From: Lineus longissimus
Taxonomy: Eukaryota; Nemertea; Pilidiophora; Heteronemertea; Lineidae
NCBI RefSeq assembly: GCF_910592395.1
Contig: NC_088311.1
Location: 14,078,501 to 14,142,500 of the forward strand
Reading direction: 5' to 3'
DNA length: 64,000 bases
Shown: piece after piece, positions 47,705 to 57,700 of the stretch
How positions within the stretch are numbered: the first letter of the stretch is position 1
Layout: each line of letters begins with the position of its first letter
Notes under the pieces: generated by a model
What the model saw: the letters and a program-made list of their open reading frames with translations, nothing else
Told to the model about the DNA's origin: nothing
The model's database searches: none
Made by a program: the position numbers and the translations under genes

Positions 47705-47953
47705 GATTTACAGGGGTTTAAGGTGGTGCTTGCCCATGCAACCCCCACGTCATACCCAGATACCCCACTTTCCCCAGATGGTACCCACATGGGCGTCCAC
47801 GGTGCAAAACACATATGGGTCCCACATGGTTGAAGTGGGCCCCATGTTTCCCATCTGGGCCCCATATGGTTTGTTTAGATGGGACCCATATTGGCAACCC
47901 AGATTGCCCATTTGGCACCCATATGGGTCCCATGTAATTTGCTAGCTGGGATG
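47705..47953. repeat. Second ATGGG/CCCAT array
   Basis: Same kind of array as 43596-43866, in the opposite orientation as judged by the CTAGCTGGG end. Repeats include GGGCCCCATATGGTTTG and ACCCATATGGGTCCCATGT. Confidence 0.7.
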
Positions 47954-47954
47954 T

Positions 47955-50318
47955 AGGTAATAAAGGCACTGGAAAAAAAGGCACTGGAAAAAAAGGTACG
48001 GAAAAAAAGGCACTAGGTTAAAAAGGCACTGGAAAAAATGGCACCAAAACAAGAGGCCCAAGGGCCTGGCGCTCAGCTGAGTTAATATCATTAAACTCTT
48101 CCCGGTGTTTAGTTCATTATGCTTGAAAATGGCATGCTCCATGGTATTTGATATCCTTTTGCGTTCACTACGGTACCAATGTTTTTGGTTGACATAATTA
48201 TGCCACTGTTCATTCCTCAATCCTGACCATAATTCGGATGAAATCATCGTATGAAAATATTTACCGAAACATGAAGTTTTTGCCATGAATGAGGATACTC
48301 ATTGTCATAGCCTCGTTTACAAGTACGAAGTATTTTCCCGCGAATATTCAAAACTGCTTGGCTCCTTGCCAGTTAAATAACATGTGACTATACACAAAAT
48401 AGAAAACTTTGATGGAAATTGTAAATCATTTTTTTATCTATCAGGGGAAACAAGCTGATGATGATCAAGTAAATCATTCATGAGAAATCGTTTTGTTGCT
48501 GAAGCTTGCATGACGAAGTTAATGCTAAACCTTTTCTTGTGCTCTACTGCGCCACCGTAGTTTTCTATTTAGACCAGCGATGACGTCATTTCTGGTGATT
48601 CCCTACGTTGTCCAATGAGCGCTTTTTAAAATGTGCCATTTGGTATTGTACAGTATGCAATGTATTTTTTCAGCGCTGCCAGTTGCCGAAGAGAATGCCG
48701 TAGCTCCCTCAATTTCCAATCAATTTTTATGGGAGTGACATTATTGTATTGCTTAGAATGTCTACTTTTTACTCATGAAAGAATCGTAGAACTAAAACAT
48801 AATAGGCGAACAGAATCATGCCGATTCACTGCACATACTGTGGGAATTCTCCACTTCAAAATACATCGGCGATGTCATCGCGAACAGAGCATGCACTTCC
48901 GATATCGATTTCACAGAAATGTCGCCAAATATTCAAGAACTAATTTCTGAATTTAGTCCCTAAAGACCTTATGACTACCACTGAAACGAACTGGTGATAA
49001 TATCGCCTACCAGACTACTTTTTAAGCAGAAAATTGGGTACTTGAGTGTCATTGAGCTCCAAGATTATTGCACATAGCGTAAACAACATGCCGCCATTTT
49101 GTCTCCGCTTCGGTATTTCATACCCCTCTTATAATGCACCTTCTCAATTAAAACCAACATAATAAGGCCTTACATCGTTGATTGAATAGGAACACCACAC
49201 AAAACACAATAAAGTGGGGGTACAATCGATTACGAAGCTGAAGTGAACAGTGATTTATTCCTGGAGCTACTGCTTTTGTTGTGTAGCTGCCATGTTTTGA
49301 GAACTGGCAAATAGGAGACTTCATTGATGGCTGACGTCATCGGGCGGGAATTTGAATCGGCAGAACTAATTAAAAGGCAGGTAGCGCCCTCTCCTGTTAA
49401 AATTTTGAACTTTTTCTCAATAAAATAGATTTTCAAGAATTTTATCTTAATATTAGAGCATATTTCGACTAATTCTGCTGCTCCTAGGCCGATATAGGCC
49501 AGTTTCCTTCATGCACTCTCGCTCGCAGGAAGTAGGTCGAATGGCGACAAATTTTGTTTTGAAAGTAGAGTTTGACCAGAAGTATCCAGAAATGCAAAAT
49601 TGAAGTCTCTAGGTCTTACGGTTACAAAATGTGCACCATGGGTTTAACGGACGGATGGATGGATGGATGGATGGATGGATGGATGGACAGACGGACGCCA
49701 CTGAACAACTTATTTGACAAGCTCGGCTGACTTAGTCAGCTGAGCTAAAAAATGTATGGGAAATCTCTGAGAAATCTCTACTACATAGATAAAAAATAAA
49801 AATAAAAATTTCTATGTGCATTTCTATGTGTAGTTTTTTTCTACATCAACAGAATACTGGGTGGTCCCAAAGCCTATTTTCAGTACTCTCCGACCAGAAA
49901 AACTAGCTTGGATAGGCAGGGAATCCTTATAAAAAATAATACAAAGATCATCCGATTTGGTCCAGTAGTTTAATCAAGTTAGATTCAGGGTTCCCTCACC
50001 AATAACCTATTTCTACAAGATACAATAGTTTCACAAGAGTGGCTATTGACATCTAGCAAAACATTCTTGATGAGTCTCATTGCAGTTTTATTGGTGAGAA
50101 AGACCTGGAAGCACATTACACATTGCAGATTACACATATAGAAATGCACGGGGGGGGGGGGGGCACCCCAAATGAATTTTTAACCTAGAGATTTCCTGGT
50201 GCCTTTTTTTCCAGTGCCTTTTTACCTGGTGCCTTTTTTTCCCAGTGCCTTTTTTTCCTAGTGCCTTTTTTACCTGGTGCCTTTTTTTCCGTACCTTTTT
50301 TTCCAGTGCCTTTATTAC
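47955..50318. mobile_element. Foldback-type element with repetitive arms
   Basis: Left arm 47955-48045 consists of imperfect copies of AAAGGCACTGGAAAAA; the right arm 50195-50318 is its inverse (TTTTTTCCAGTGCCTTT repeats). The arms share the irregular member GGTACGGAAAAAAAGG. The interior holds a family A element (48050-49748) and about 450 bp of other sequence including a G-tract near 50150. Confidence 0.6.
48050..49748 (+). mobile_element. Helentron-associated-type element, family A, copy 2
   Basis: Nearly identical to 19633-21331 over its length, including the CAAGAGGCCCAAGGGCCT start, (GGAT)n tract and GCTGACTTAGTCAGC hairpin. Flanks differ from copy 1, so these are independent insertions. 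Few differences suggest recent activity. Confidence 0.88.
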
Positions 50319-50334
50319 CGTCTGCCGTCAACCA

Positions 50335-51225
50335 GATATGCCAGAGGCGATTAGACTATCTGTGATTACACCTGATTACCCCAATACCAACATCATCGGT
50401 CAACTCAGAGAGAAGTGAACCTCAAGACATCAATGCATTTGCCTTTGCAACCTGAGGTTTGATTTTTGACCTTCCCTAACGGGATCTGGCTGTAATGACA
50501 TGTTTAAACCAGTCTGATTAAAAAAACTATAAAAAAAAAAGAAATGTTTTTTTCACATATAGGCCTACTATAAACAAACAGTCCGAAAAAGCAGTTACAT
50601 CCTGCACCAATGCACACAGGGGGTTAAACTAGAATTAACACCATCTTTTGATCAACTACAATATTGCAATATAGAAACAAGCATCCGACAGGACCGATCA
50701 GGTCTTCATCTGAAGCATTGCCATTAGGCCTACATTGAATACACTCTGATTTTGTCAGATGATGTGCCACTTACAAGCAGGAGTAACGATAACAAATTCC
50801 GTAACACCTGCTGTGGTAGGTCAGCCAGACATGCCATAGGAGATTAGGCTAGATTGCGCTAATCTCTGATCACGCCTGATTACCCTAATAACAACATCAT
50901 CGGGCAATTCAAAGAGAAACTCCAACCTCACGGCCTCAATGCATTTGCCTTTGCAACCTGAGGTTCGCTTTTTAACCTTCGCTAACGGGATCTGGCTGTA
51001 ATGATAAGTTGTGAATCGGTTTAAAAGAGATGGTTGCGCGTAGCATGTTGCATGTTGACTTACTTACAAGAGTACATAGTTGCAGGTTGCAAGTTGACTT
51101 ATTAAATTAGTACATGGTTGCAGGTTGCATGTTGACTTACTTACAAGAGTACATGGTTGCAGGTTGCAAGTTGACTTATTAAATGAGTACATGGTTGCAG
51201 GTTGCATGTTGACTTATTTATTCAG
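50335..51225. repeat. Direct repeat pair and a 38/39-bp minisatellite
   Basis: About 160 bp near 50342-50500 is repeated at 50832-51003 (CATTTGCCTTTGCAACCTGA; CTAACGGGATCTGGCTGTAA). From 51040 to 51225 GTTGACTT recurs at 51054, 51093, 51131, 51170 and 51208, alternating two variants, so the higher-order period is 77 bp. Confidence 0.75.
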
Positions 51226-51294
51226 TCGATACATTCATCTGAAGTAGCTGGAGTTATAAGTCGAAAATGCCGTATTATGAATGAAGTAGGTAAA

Positions 51295-51535
51295 GTATAT
51301 ATTATATATATTATATATTATATTATACGCATATATAATATATTATATATAATAGGTATAATATATAATGTATATAATAGGTATATATATTACATACATA
51401 ATATAATATATAATATATATATAAGCATTTTTTTAAAAATTAATAATTACATTTTACAAAATATATATAAAGAATTAAAATAAATGGCCAAATAAATACA
51501 TAATTAAAAATAGAATAAAATAATTATAATAAAAT
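51295..51535. repeat. AT-rich low-complexity tract
   Basis: Nearly pure A/T with TATATAATATAT-type runs, then A-rich sequence. The overlapping open frame of Ile/Tyr/Asn is a composition artefact. Confidence 0.8.
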
Positions 51536-51544
51536 GGGAAATAA

Positions 51545-52060
51545 CACAAACCTAACCCTAACCAACTCTAACCCTGTTACTTTAGCACCCCCATGATACT
51601 ACCCCTCCCCAAACCCCTCCCCCAACCCCTAACCCTAACCATACTACCCCTCTACCCCTACCCCCACCCCCAACCCTAACCATACTACCCCTCCCCCAAC
51701 CCCTAACCCTAATCATACTACCCCTACCCCTAACCTTAGAGCCCCCATAATACAACCCCTAACCCTAACCTAGTGCCCTCATAATACTACCCCTAAAGGA
51801 AGGGTGTTGGCGAGGGTTAGCAATAGCATTAAAGGAATGGTGTTGGTGAGGGTTAGCAATAGCATTAAAGGAACGGTGTAGGGTTAGGCTTAGCAATACC
51901 ATTAAATGAAGGGTGTTGGTTAGGGTTAGCAATAGCATCAAAGGAAGGGTTTTGGTTAGGGTTAGCAATAGCATCAAAGGGAGGTTGTTGGTAAGGCTTA
52001 GCAATACCATTAAAGGAAGGGTAATGATGAGGCTGAGCAATACCAAAAGGAAGGGTGTTG
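51545..52060. repeat. Degenerate telomere-like repeats, CCCTAA then GGGTTAG
   Basis: 51549-51780 has many CCCTAACCCTAACC-type segments mixed with CCCCTACCCC; 51790-52060 has GGGTTAGCAATAGCAT units, about 42 bp long, in the opposite sense. Irregular and diverged, so an interstitial or element-derived tract rather than a chromosome end. Confidence 0.6.
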
Positions 52061-52069
52061 GTTCGGGTT

Positions 52070-52322
52070 CACTTCAATAAGACTGAAGGCATGTCAACAC
52101 AGATGCGTGCAATCACCAAGGATCATCCACAGTTTGAAGTGATGGGGACTATTCTAAGTCGGGATGTGGAGGATGACGCCACGACCGAAAGTGCGGAGGG
52201 TGATTGATTCAAATGGCAACGCGATGGATTAGTGTGTACATGATCTGCAACAGCCCCATGGGCATTAACAAGATGAAAGAATAAATTGAAATTGAAATTG
52301 AAATTGAAATTGAAATTGAATT
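52070..52322 (+). mobile_element. 5'-truncated retroposon end with ATTGAA tail
   Basis: A short frame (GMSTQMRAITKDHPQFEVMG and an acidic end) stops at a TGA near 52205; then come about 70 bp with CCCCATGGGCATT and a (TTGAAA)n tail at about 52287-52322. Consistent with the last part of a LINE ORF, its 3' UTR and microsatellite tail. Confidence 0.5.
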
Positions 52323-52439
52323 GTATGAAGTGGACTCATTTGCTGTGTTGAATGTGTGTTCACTTTGGTTGAGCCTCGCTCACGTTGAGCATGGGGGGTT
52401 CTCTGGCAACACTATGATGAGCCCCGACAGGTTTAAAGC

Positions 52440-52905
52440 CGACGTGGAACTTGCAACTTGCTACCAGCAACTATGCCCCCACTATAGTCTTGTCCCCTTC
52501 GACATCCCAAGTTAACTTGCAACTTGCAACTTGCTACCAGCAACCGTGTCCCCAACTAGTTTTGTCCCCTTCGGCGTCCTAGGTGAACTTGCAACCAGCA
52601 ACCATGTCGCCCACTAGTCTTGTTCCCTTTGGTGTACCATGTAAACTTGCAACTTACAACTTGCAATCAGCAACTATGTCACCCACTAGTCTTGTTCCCT
52701 TTGGTGTACCATGTAAACTTGCAACTTACAACTTGCAACCAGCAACTATGTCACCCACTAGTCTTGTTCCCTTTGGTGTACCATGTAAACTTGCAACTTG
52801 CAACTTGCAACCAGCAACTATGTCACCCACTAGTCTTGTTCCCTTTGGTGTATCATGTAAACTTGCAACTTGCTACCAGGAACCGTGTCCCCCACTAGTC
52901 TAGTT
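52440..52905 (+). repeat. 72-bp minisatellite
   Basis: CCCACTAGTCTTGTTCC recurs at 52610, 52682, 52754 and 52826, exactly 72 bp apart, with diverged units on both sides. The period is a multiple of three, so two frames stay open across it (SPTSLVPFGVPCKLAT units), but there is no gene-like context. Confidence 0.88.
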
Positions 52906-53417
52906 CCCTTGAACGTCCAAAGCAGTTCGGTATTCATTCGTGCCTTGGACCTATACTTCCGATCGGGAATTCTAAAGTCATTCCAAATCTTGACTCATGT
53001 TGCCCATCGTTTCCTAGAGCATTCTAACTTGGCACACAAAGAGTTCTTGATGAGTACTACTCCATGATAGCTTAACTCAATTTTTTTGAAAATGGCTTAT
53101 AACTCGTTTTGCGATAAAACTCTTTACATGTGGTGTCCACGTAGTCATGGTAATGGTAGTGTCCTAGTAGTCAGATTAGACACCTATTGCAAATACAGGA
53201 TCGGATTCTAGCCCTTTTGGCAAGAACTGAGTGCCAACTCAGACCCCACTTCGTTTTGCTTAAAACTGCGCCAACATCGTTCAGCAGCCGATTCTACATT
53301 TTGTACAGTAGTACATAAAACATTATAAAAACACGGGTTACCACTGGTTAGCGGAGGGTGGACACCAGTGTAAAGCACTTATATTAAATATCCATTCATA
53401 TTTTCACTTTTATTTCC

Positions 53418-54400
53418 AGGCCAGGTGTTTAGTTCCTTCCCCGCTGAGGAGGACGACATGCCAGCTCTATGGGACAAACTTATAGCATGCATGAACAGCT
53501 AAATCTGTGCCATAAAGAACAACAAGCAGAAGCTGCCGCAGTTATGCCCTGAACAATGAGGTGGTCGCACAGATTTTAGTTCCAACACCATCAATAGGCG
53601 GCGCGCTCACTACAAGAAGGCTCAAATTCTGTTATTTCTGACCGCAAAATACCCGACTTCTTTTCATCCAAATTCAGCCAAACTTTACCTTTAAGACTCA
53701 AATCTGAAGAGGTACACATCTAGGACGACAATTCTGCCCTAGGTAAAGCGCATCGCACTCTAAAGCACTTTTTCTGTTTGGAAGTTCAATGCTAAATGTA
53801 CACACCATTTTCCCGCGCGTTACGTCATAAACTCGGCGCCCTACGTCAACAGAACGTCTTTGCGTCATAGGGCATGCGCTGTGCCGCTTTTCGGGCCTCT
53901 TCCGGGTCTTATAGTCACAGCGCCATCTGGCGTAATAGTTCTGCCACCACCTCATTCACCAGCTCTGCATATGAACACCTGGATTTCGTAGATGATCTGC
54001 TGTTCGTGGAGGACATTTCTTTGTGTGGGGTCCAAGCTGCTGCTGCTGACATTTTGTCACTTTTGAGTGGTGGTGTTCACCTGACCAAAATGTGTGTCAT
54101 CATCCTATTATAACTGTAGGAGGACATGCCAGCTCTATGGGTTAAGATTATATCAAGTATGAACAGCAAATTCCGTGCCATCAAGAACAACAAGCAGAAG
54201 CTGTCGCTGTAATGCCCTAAACTTCACCAGCTCTGCATGAGCACCTGAATTTCGTGGACGATCTGATTTAATCTGCTGTTCGTGGAGGACATTTCCTTGC
54301 GTGGAGTCAAAGCTGCTGCTGACCTTTTCTCACTTTTGAGTTTTGGTGTTCACCTGACTAGAATGTGTGTCATCATCCTTGTATTACCGTATTCCCGCAC
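53418..54400 (+). pseudogene. Duplicated fragments of an unknown gene
   Basis: After TTTATTTCCAG a frame reads VFSSFPAEEDDMPALWDKL and stops; similar sequence recurs at 54118-54220. A second segment (HLDFVDDLLFVEDISLCGV; GGVHLTKMCVIILL) at 53955-54113 is repeated at 54225-54385. Stops in several frames and partial copies indicate a decayed tandemly duplicated gene. Family unknown. Confidence 0.4.
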
Positions 54401-54597
54401 ATTTAGCGGGCAGTTTTTTTCACTACTAATCGGCTCACTTTTACCGGCACTAACATTTACCGCCACGTCAAATCGAAGTTTGATGAAATAATGATGAAAC
54501 ATTGTGGTCAGGATGAAAAACTCCTAAATATTTGTTTTGTGGCATGTTTGAAATTACACTTCTTTTGTACATTCTTGCCCATGGATTGCACTCTAGC

Positions 54598-54785
54598 ATG
54601 CTGATGGGATTTGTATCCCACTCCACTGGGATTGTATATCCCACTGGGATAATACATGCCTGTAGATCCCAGCGGGATCCCACTGGGACTGGGATCCCAT
54701 TCTTGATCCCACTGGGATCCCAATTGGGATCCCAGTGGGATGGCCAAAAATCCCGTAAATGTTTCCCACTGGGATCCCGATAATT
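54598..54785. repeat. Array of ATCCCACTGGGAT near-palindromes
   Basis: TCCCACTGGGAT, GATCCCAGCGGGATCCCACT and variants recur about ten times in 190 bp in both orientations. A different core, but the same design, as the CCCATATGGG arrays. The rest of 54400-55610 shows no supported gene. Confidence 0.75.
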
Positions 54786-55725
54786 TTTTCTATGGGGAAG
54801 CTTTACGTAAGAATTCTAAGGCAAGCTTGTGAACTTACACGCTTTTGTTCTCTCTTTTTGACAACATTGCTTGGTTTAGCTTCCAAATGACGTGGCTGGT
54901 TTGGAAAGAGGATAGCCGGAGTCACGTTTTTCTTCTTGCGCCAGCGACCACTGTGAATGGAGAGGGAAATGGAAATGAATCAACAACTGAGAGGATTCTA
55001 TTTTGAATATGCCCTGCTACAGATTGGCCCCGCACCCAGCCCACGCTGTACCTGGCCTGGACTGGCATTGAGTGAGCAGGGGTAGGCCGAGGCCTCAAGT
55101 ATATCATGCCTTTTGGTGTGCTCAGTGACAGTGCAGGCCTCCTAGTCCTACAGTGCCAGCTTGGGCTATGGTGATACAGTCAACACAACTTTGCAACAAA
55201 AAGCATGATAGTCGGCTACGCCTAGTAGCCAGTCACATCTATCTACAGGGTAGGCCTCTAAATATATAATGCATGTGCATGACACACGACACAGACTGTA
55301 CACAATCAGCATCACAGCCTACAAAGACTTGGCCCAATTTATTCCACTCAAGGACAGAAAATCATAGACGATTAGGATGCACAAATTACCGTTTCTCATC
55401 TCCGAATATCATAGGTGGAGGAATTAAATCACTGGCACAGAAATGCCTTGAACATATCACCGATTATCTGTTCCCAGTTGCAGGTTCGACGAATCCAAGC
55501 CGAGAAAGCTGCACAAATTTCACCCACGCACGCCTAATTGCTTGATCAACAGGGAATGCAAACGTTGATATCCCGAGCTGTGCATCGCTACGTTCTTGCA
55601 TCCCCAACAACTATGGGCCGTGAAAACCGCAAAAAATCTGTACATGTTTTTGTAAGCGGTCGTCGCTCGCGCAAACTTGTCTTGCATGTTTTTGTGAAAG
55701 AGGACGTCGGAGAACGCGGTCGTAT

Positions 55726-56920
55726 TGTAGCGAAATTCCTCTGTTGATATTTACGTTGTGCACGTGCTTCACGCGCATGGCTCATTTGAATATTTACGTG
55801 ACCTGTGACCTCATCTTTTGGATATTTGCCATGGTCATAGATTTGCGAAACTTCCGAACAGTGTCAATATTTGCATTTTTACGTACAGAAAACGTAAGTA
55901 TTTTAATAGAAACTTATAGGTTTGTGTCTTTTCACCGGTAAGAATATGTGTGTGTATGATTTTTGTCCCTTTGTACAAATTTCATTGTGTTTTTACGGGT
56001 TTAACATTTGACAGTTCGCACCGCTGTTTATGGAAATGAGGTAGAGTGTTCATTCTGTCTTTTGACTGAAATTCGGGTCAAAATTGTAGGGGTTTGAGTA
56101 CTTCTTAGTTATTTTCACCCTTGGGGTTAAATTCTTATCATATTCAGATATTGTTTCTGGTCTGGTTTAATTTAATGAATACGGTTTCCCAATTTATATG
56201 AGGTTTGTTTCTGGTTCACGATCTTCAATGTTGACATTTCGTCGATGTAAATTCAGCGCATTGATCCTCGCGCTGTGTGAGAAGTTTAAAATAGTTCTTG
56301 GTGTAATCTGAATATATTTCATTAGGTTGACGAAGTGTTTAGATACTTATTGTAATGTCAGTTTGTGACCTGGGGTGAGAATTTCGAGGGTTTTTGATAG
56401 ATGATACAAGTATTTTGGGCGTGAAAGAGTAGGCTCTCTTTCTGTGTTACATTCAGTGTGTAAGTGTACATTTTTACGTGACGTCACCAAGGTAGTGCGG
56501 TTTTAGCGTCGGCGGGGTATTTAAACTGGTTGATGACGTCGCGCGGGTTCTGGAACAGAGGTCCGACTCGGTACGTTTCGGTGAGAGCGCGTTGTGCGGT
56601 GTTTGGGTTTATTTAAATCGGGAACAGAGTTTGAGGGGGTTTTGAGAAGATTCTTTGGATTTACCGAGTCGTTTTAGCAGAAATCGAATAGAATTGCCTT
56701 TGGTATTTGTACCATTTTGTAAATGAATTTGTATATAATGAATGATGAATCTTGTCTAAATAATTGAGATGAAATATGAAATATTAATTACCAAGATATT
56801 TTAGTCCCTTGTTCTTATTCACGTGGTTTAGTTTAGTGTTTTGTGTTCTTTTAACGAACCCCAACTCTCTCGCCTCTATATAGAAACTGGTGAGATTTTA
56901 TTAATTCCCTTAATACGGGT
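55726..56920. mobile_element. LTR-like segment
   Basis: Starts TGTAGCGAAATTCC exactly where the foldback arm breaks. On the plus strand it has a TATTTAA box (56518-56524) with GTGACGTCACC upstream and a GC-rich initiation region, and ends near GGTGGTGGCAGCA, which resembles a primer-binding site. It therefore appears plus-oriented while the adjacent pol is minus. No second LTR was found at the right side. Boundaries on the right are approximate. Confidence 0.45.
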
Positions 56921-56988
56921 GGTGGCAGCAAAAACTCTAAAAGGCCATCCAGTGACAGTCGCGACGCCCTCTACGGAATTAGCGAGAG

Positions 56989-57630
56989 TTACAACTTGTA
57001 ACGAGCATCCCTCATATGAATATTGTCTCTGAAAACGTACGTACACTGTTCGTTGCAAATCGTTCCATCTGGGTAACTCCATGTCCTGTTTCGATGTAGA
57101 ACGTAAGGTCTCTCAAACTCCTTGGACGGCTTGTCCCCTCTAGTCGGTACTAAAGGCAGTTTCTCTCCATCGCCATCTTCATGGCTATCGCTGAGGCAGC
57201 TTGCTTTCCCTAACGCCTCGGCAGGGGTAGTCTTTGGTGCGCACGAGGAGAACTCCTTCTCCACAGGTCGGGACTCATCCCCCTCACCTACATTACTGGC
57301 CATGGACGATTCCAAAATCAAATCGCCTGGATCTTCGAATTCCTCGCTCACCACAACGGTAAGTTTCTGGGTATTCCCCGACCGAAACTCCTCTTCGAAT
57401 TTTGCGAGCTCCTCCGCAGGTTCTGCCGACATATCTCTTGCCAGAGTCTGAGCTCTTCGGTGCCGCTGCTCGTGGAGCCTCAGCTCCACACGTTGAGTCT
57501 TCGGAAACTTCTGCTGGCAATACTGGCAAGATAGTTTGCCCCACTCAGGATGTTCCTCGTCTTTATGCTGCATCAGCTGCGCTCTTGTCGCAAATTTTCT
57601 TTGACATCCGAAACACTTGAACTTCGTCAT
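56989..57630 (-). CDS. C2H2 zinc-finger ORF downstream of Ty3 integrase
   Basis: 213 residues from ATG at 57628-57630. Two C2H2 fingers lie at the N-terminus: FKCFGCQRKFATRAQLMQHK (then DEEH) and SCQYCQQKFPKTQRVELRLH (then EQRH). A polar acidic middle follows, then HRNRTWSYPDGTICNEQC near the end. It starts 71 bp after the integrase frame ends, on the same strand, behind a pyrimidine-rich TTTATTTTAAG that could be a splice acceptor. The position is that of an env or extra ORF in Ty3/gypsy elements; a nucleic-acid-binding protein is likely, function unknown. Confidence 0.7.
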   Translation of the reverse strand: MTKFKCFGCQRKFATRAQLMQHKDEEHPEWGKLSCQYCQQKFPKTQRVELRLHEQRHRRAQTLARDMSAEPAEELAKFEEEFRSGNTQKLTVVVSEEFEDPGDLILESSMASNVGEGDESRPVEKEFSSCAPKTTPAEALGKASCLSDSHEDGDGEKLPLVPTRGDKPSKEFERPYVLHRNRTWSYPDGTICNEQCTYVFRDNIHMRDARYKL

Positions 57631-57700
57631 CTTTATCCTTAAAATAAATAAATATATACACACATCAGTTAATGGAATTGCAATTAACTTTGAACACATT

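Noticed and set aside
51202-51483. Ile/Tyr-rich open frame
   Set aside because: Product of an AT-rich low-complexity tract.
52583-52903. Plus-strand open frame of 24-residue repeats
   Set aside because: A 72-bp minisatellite keeps frames open automatically; no gene context.
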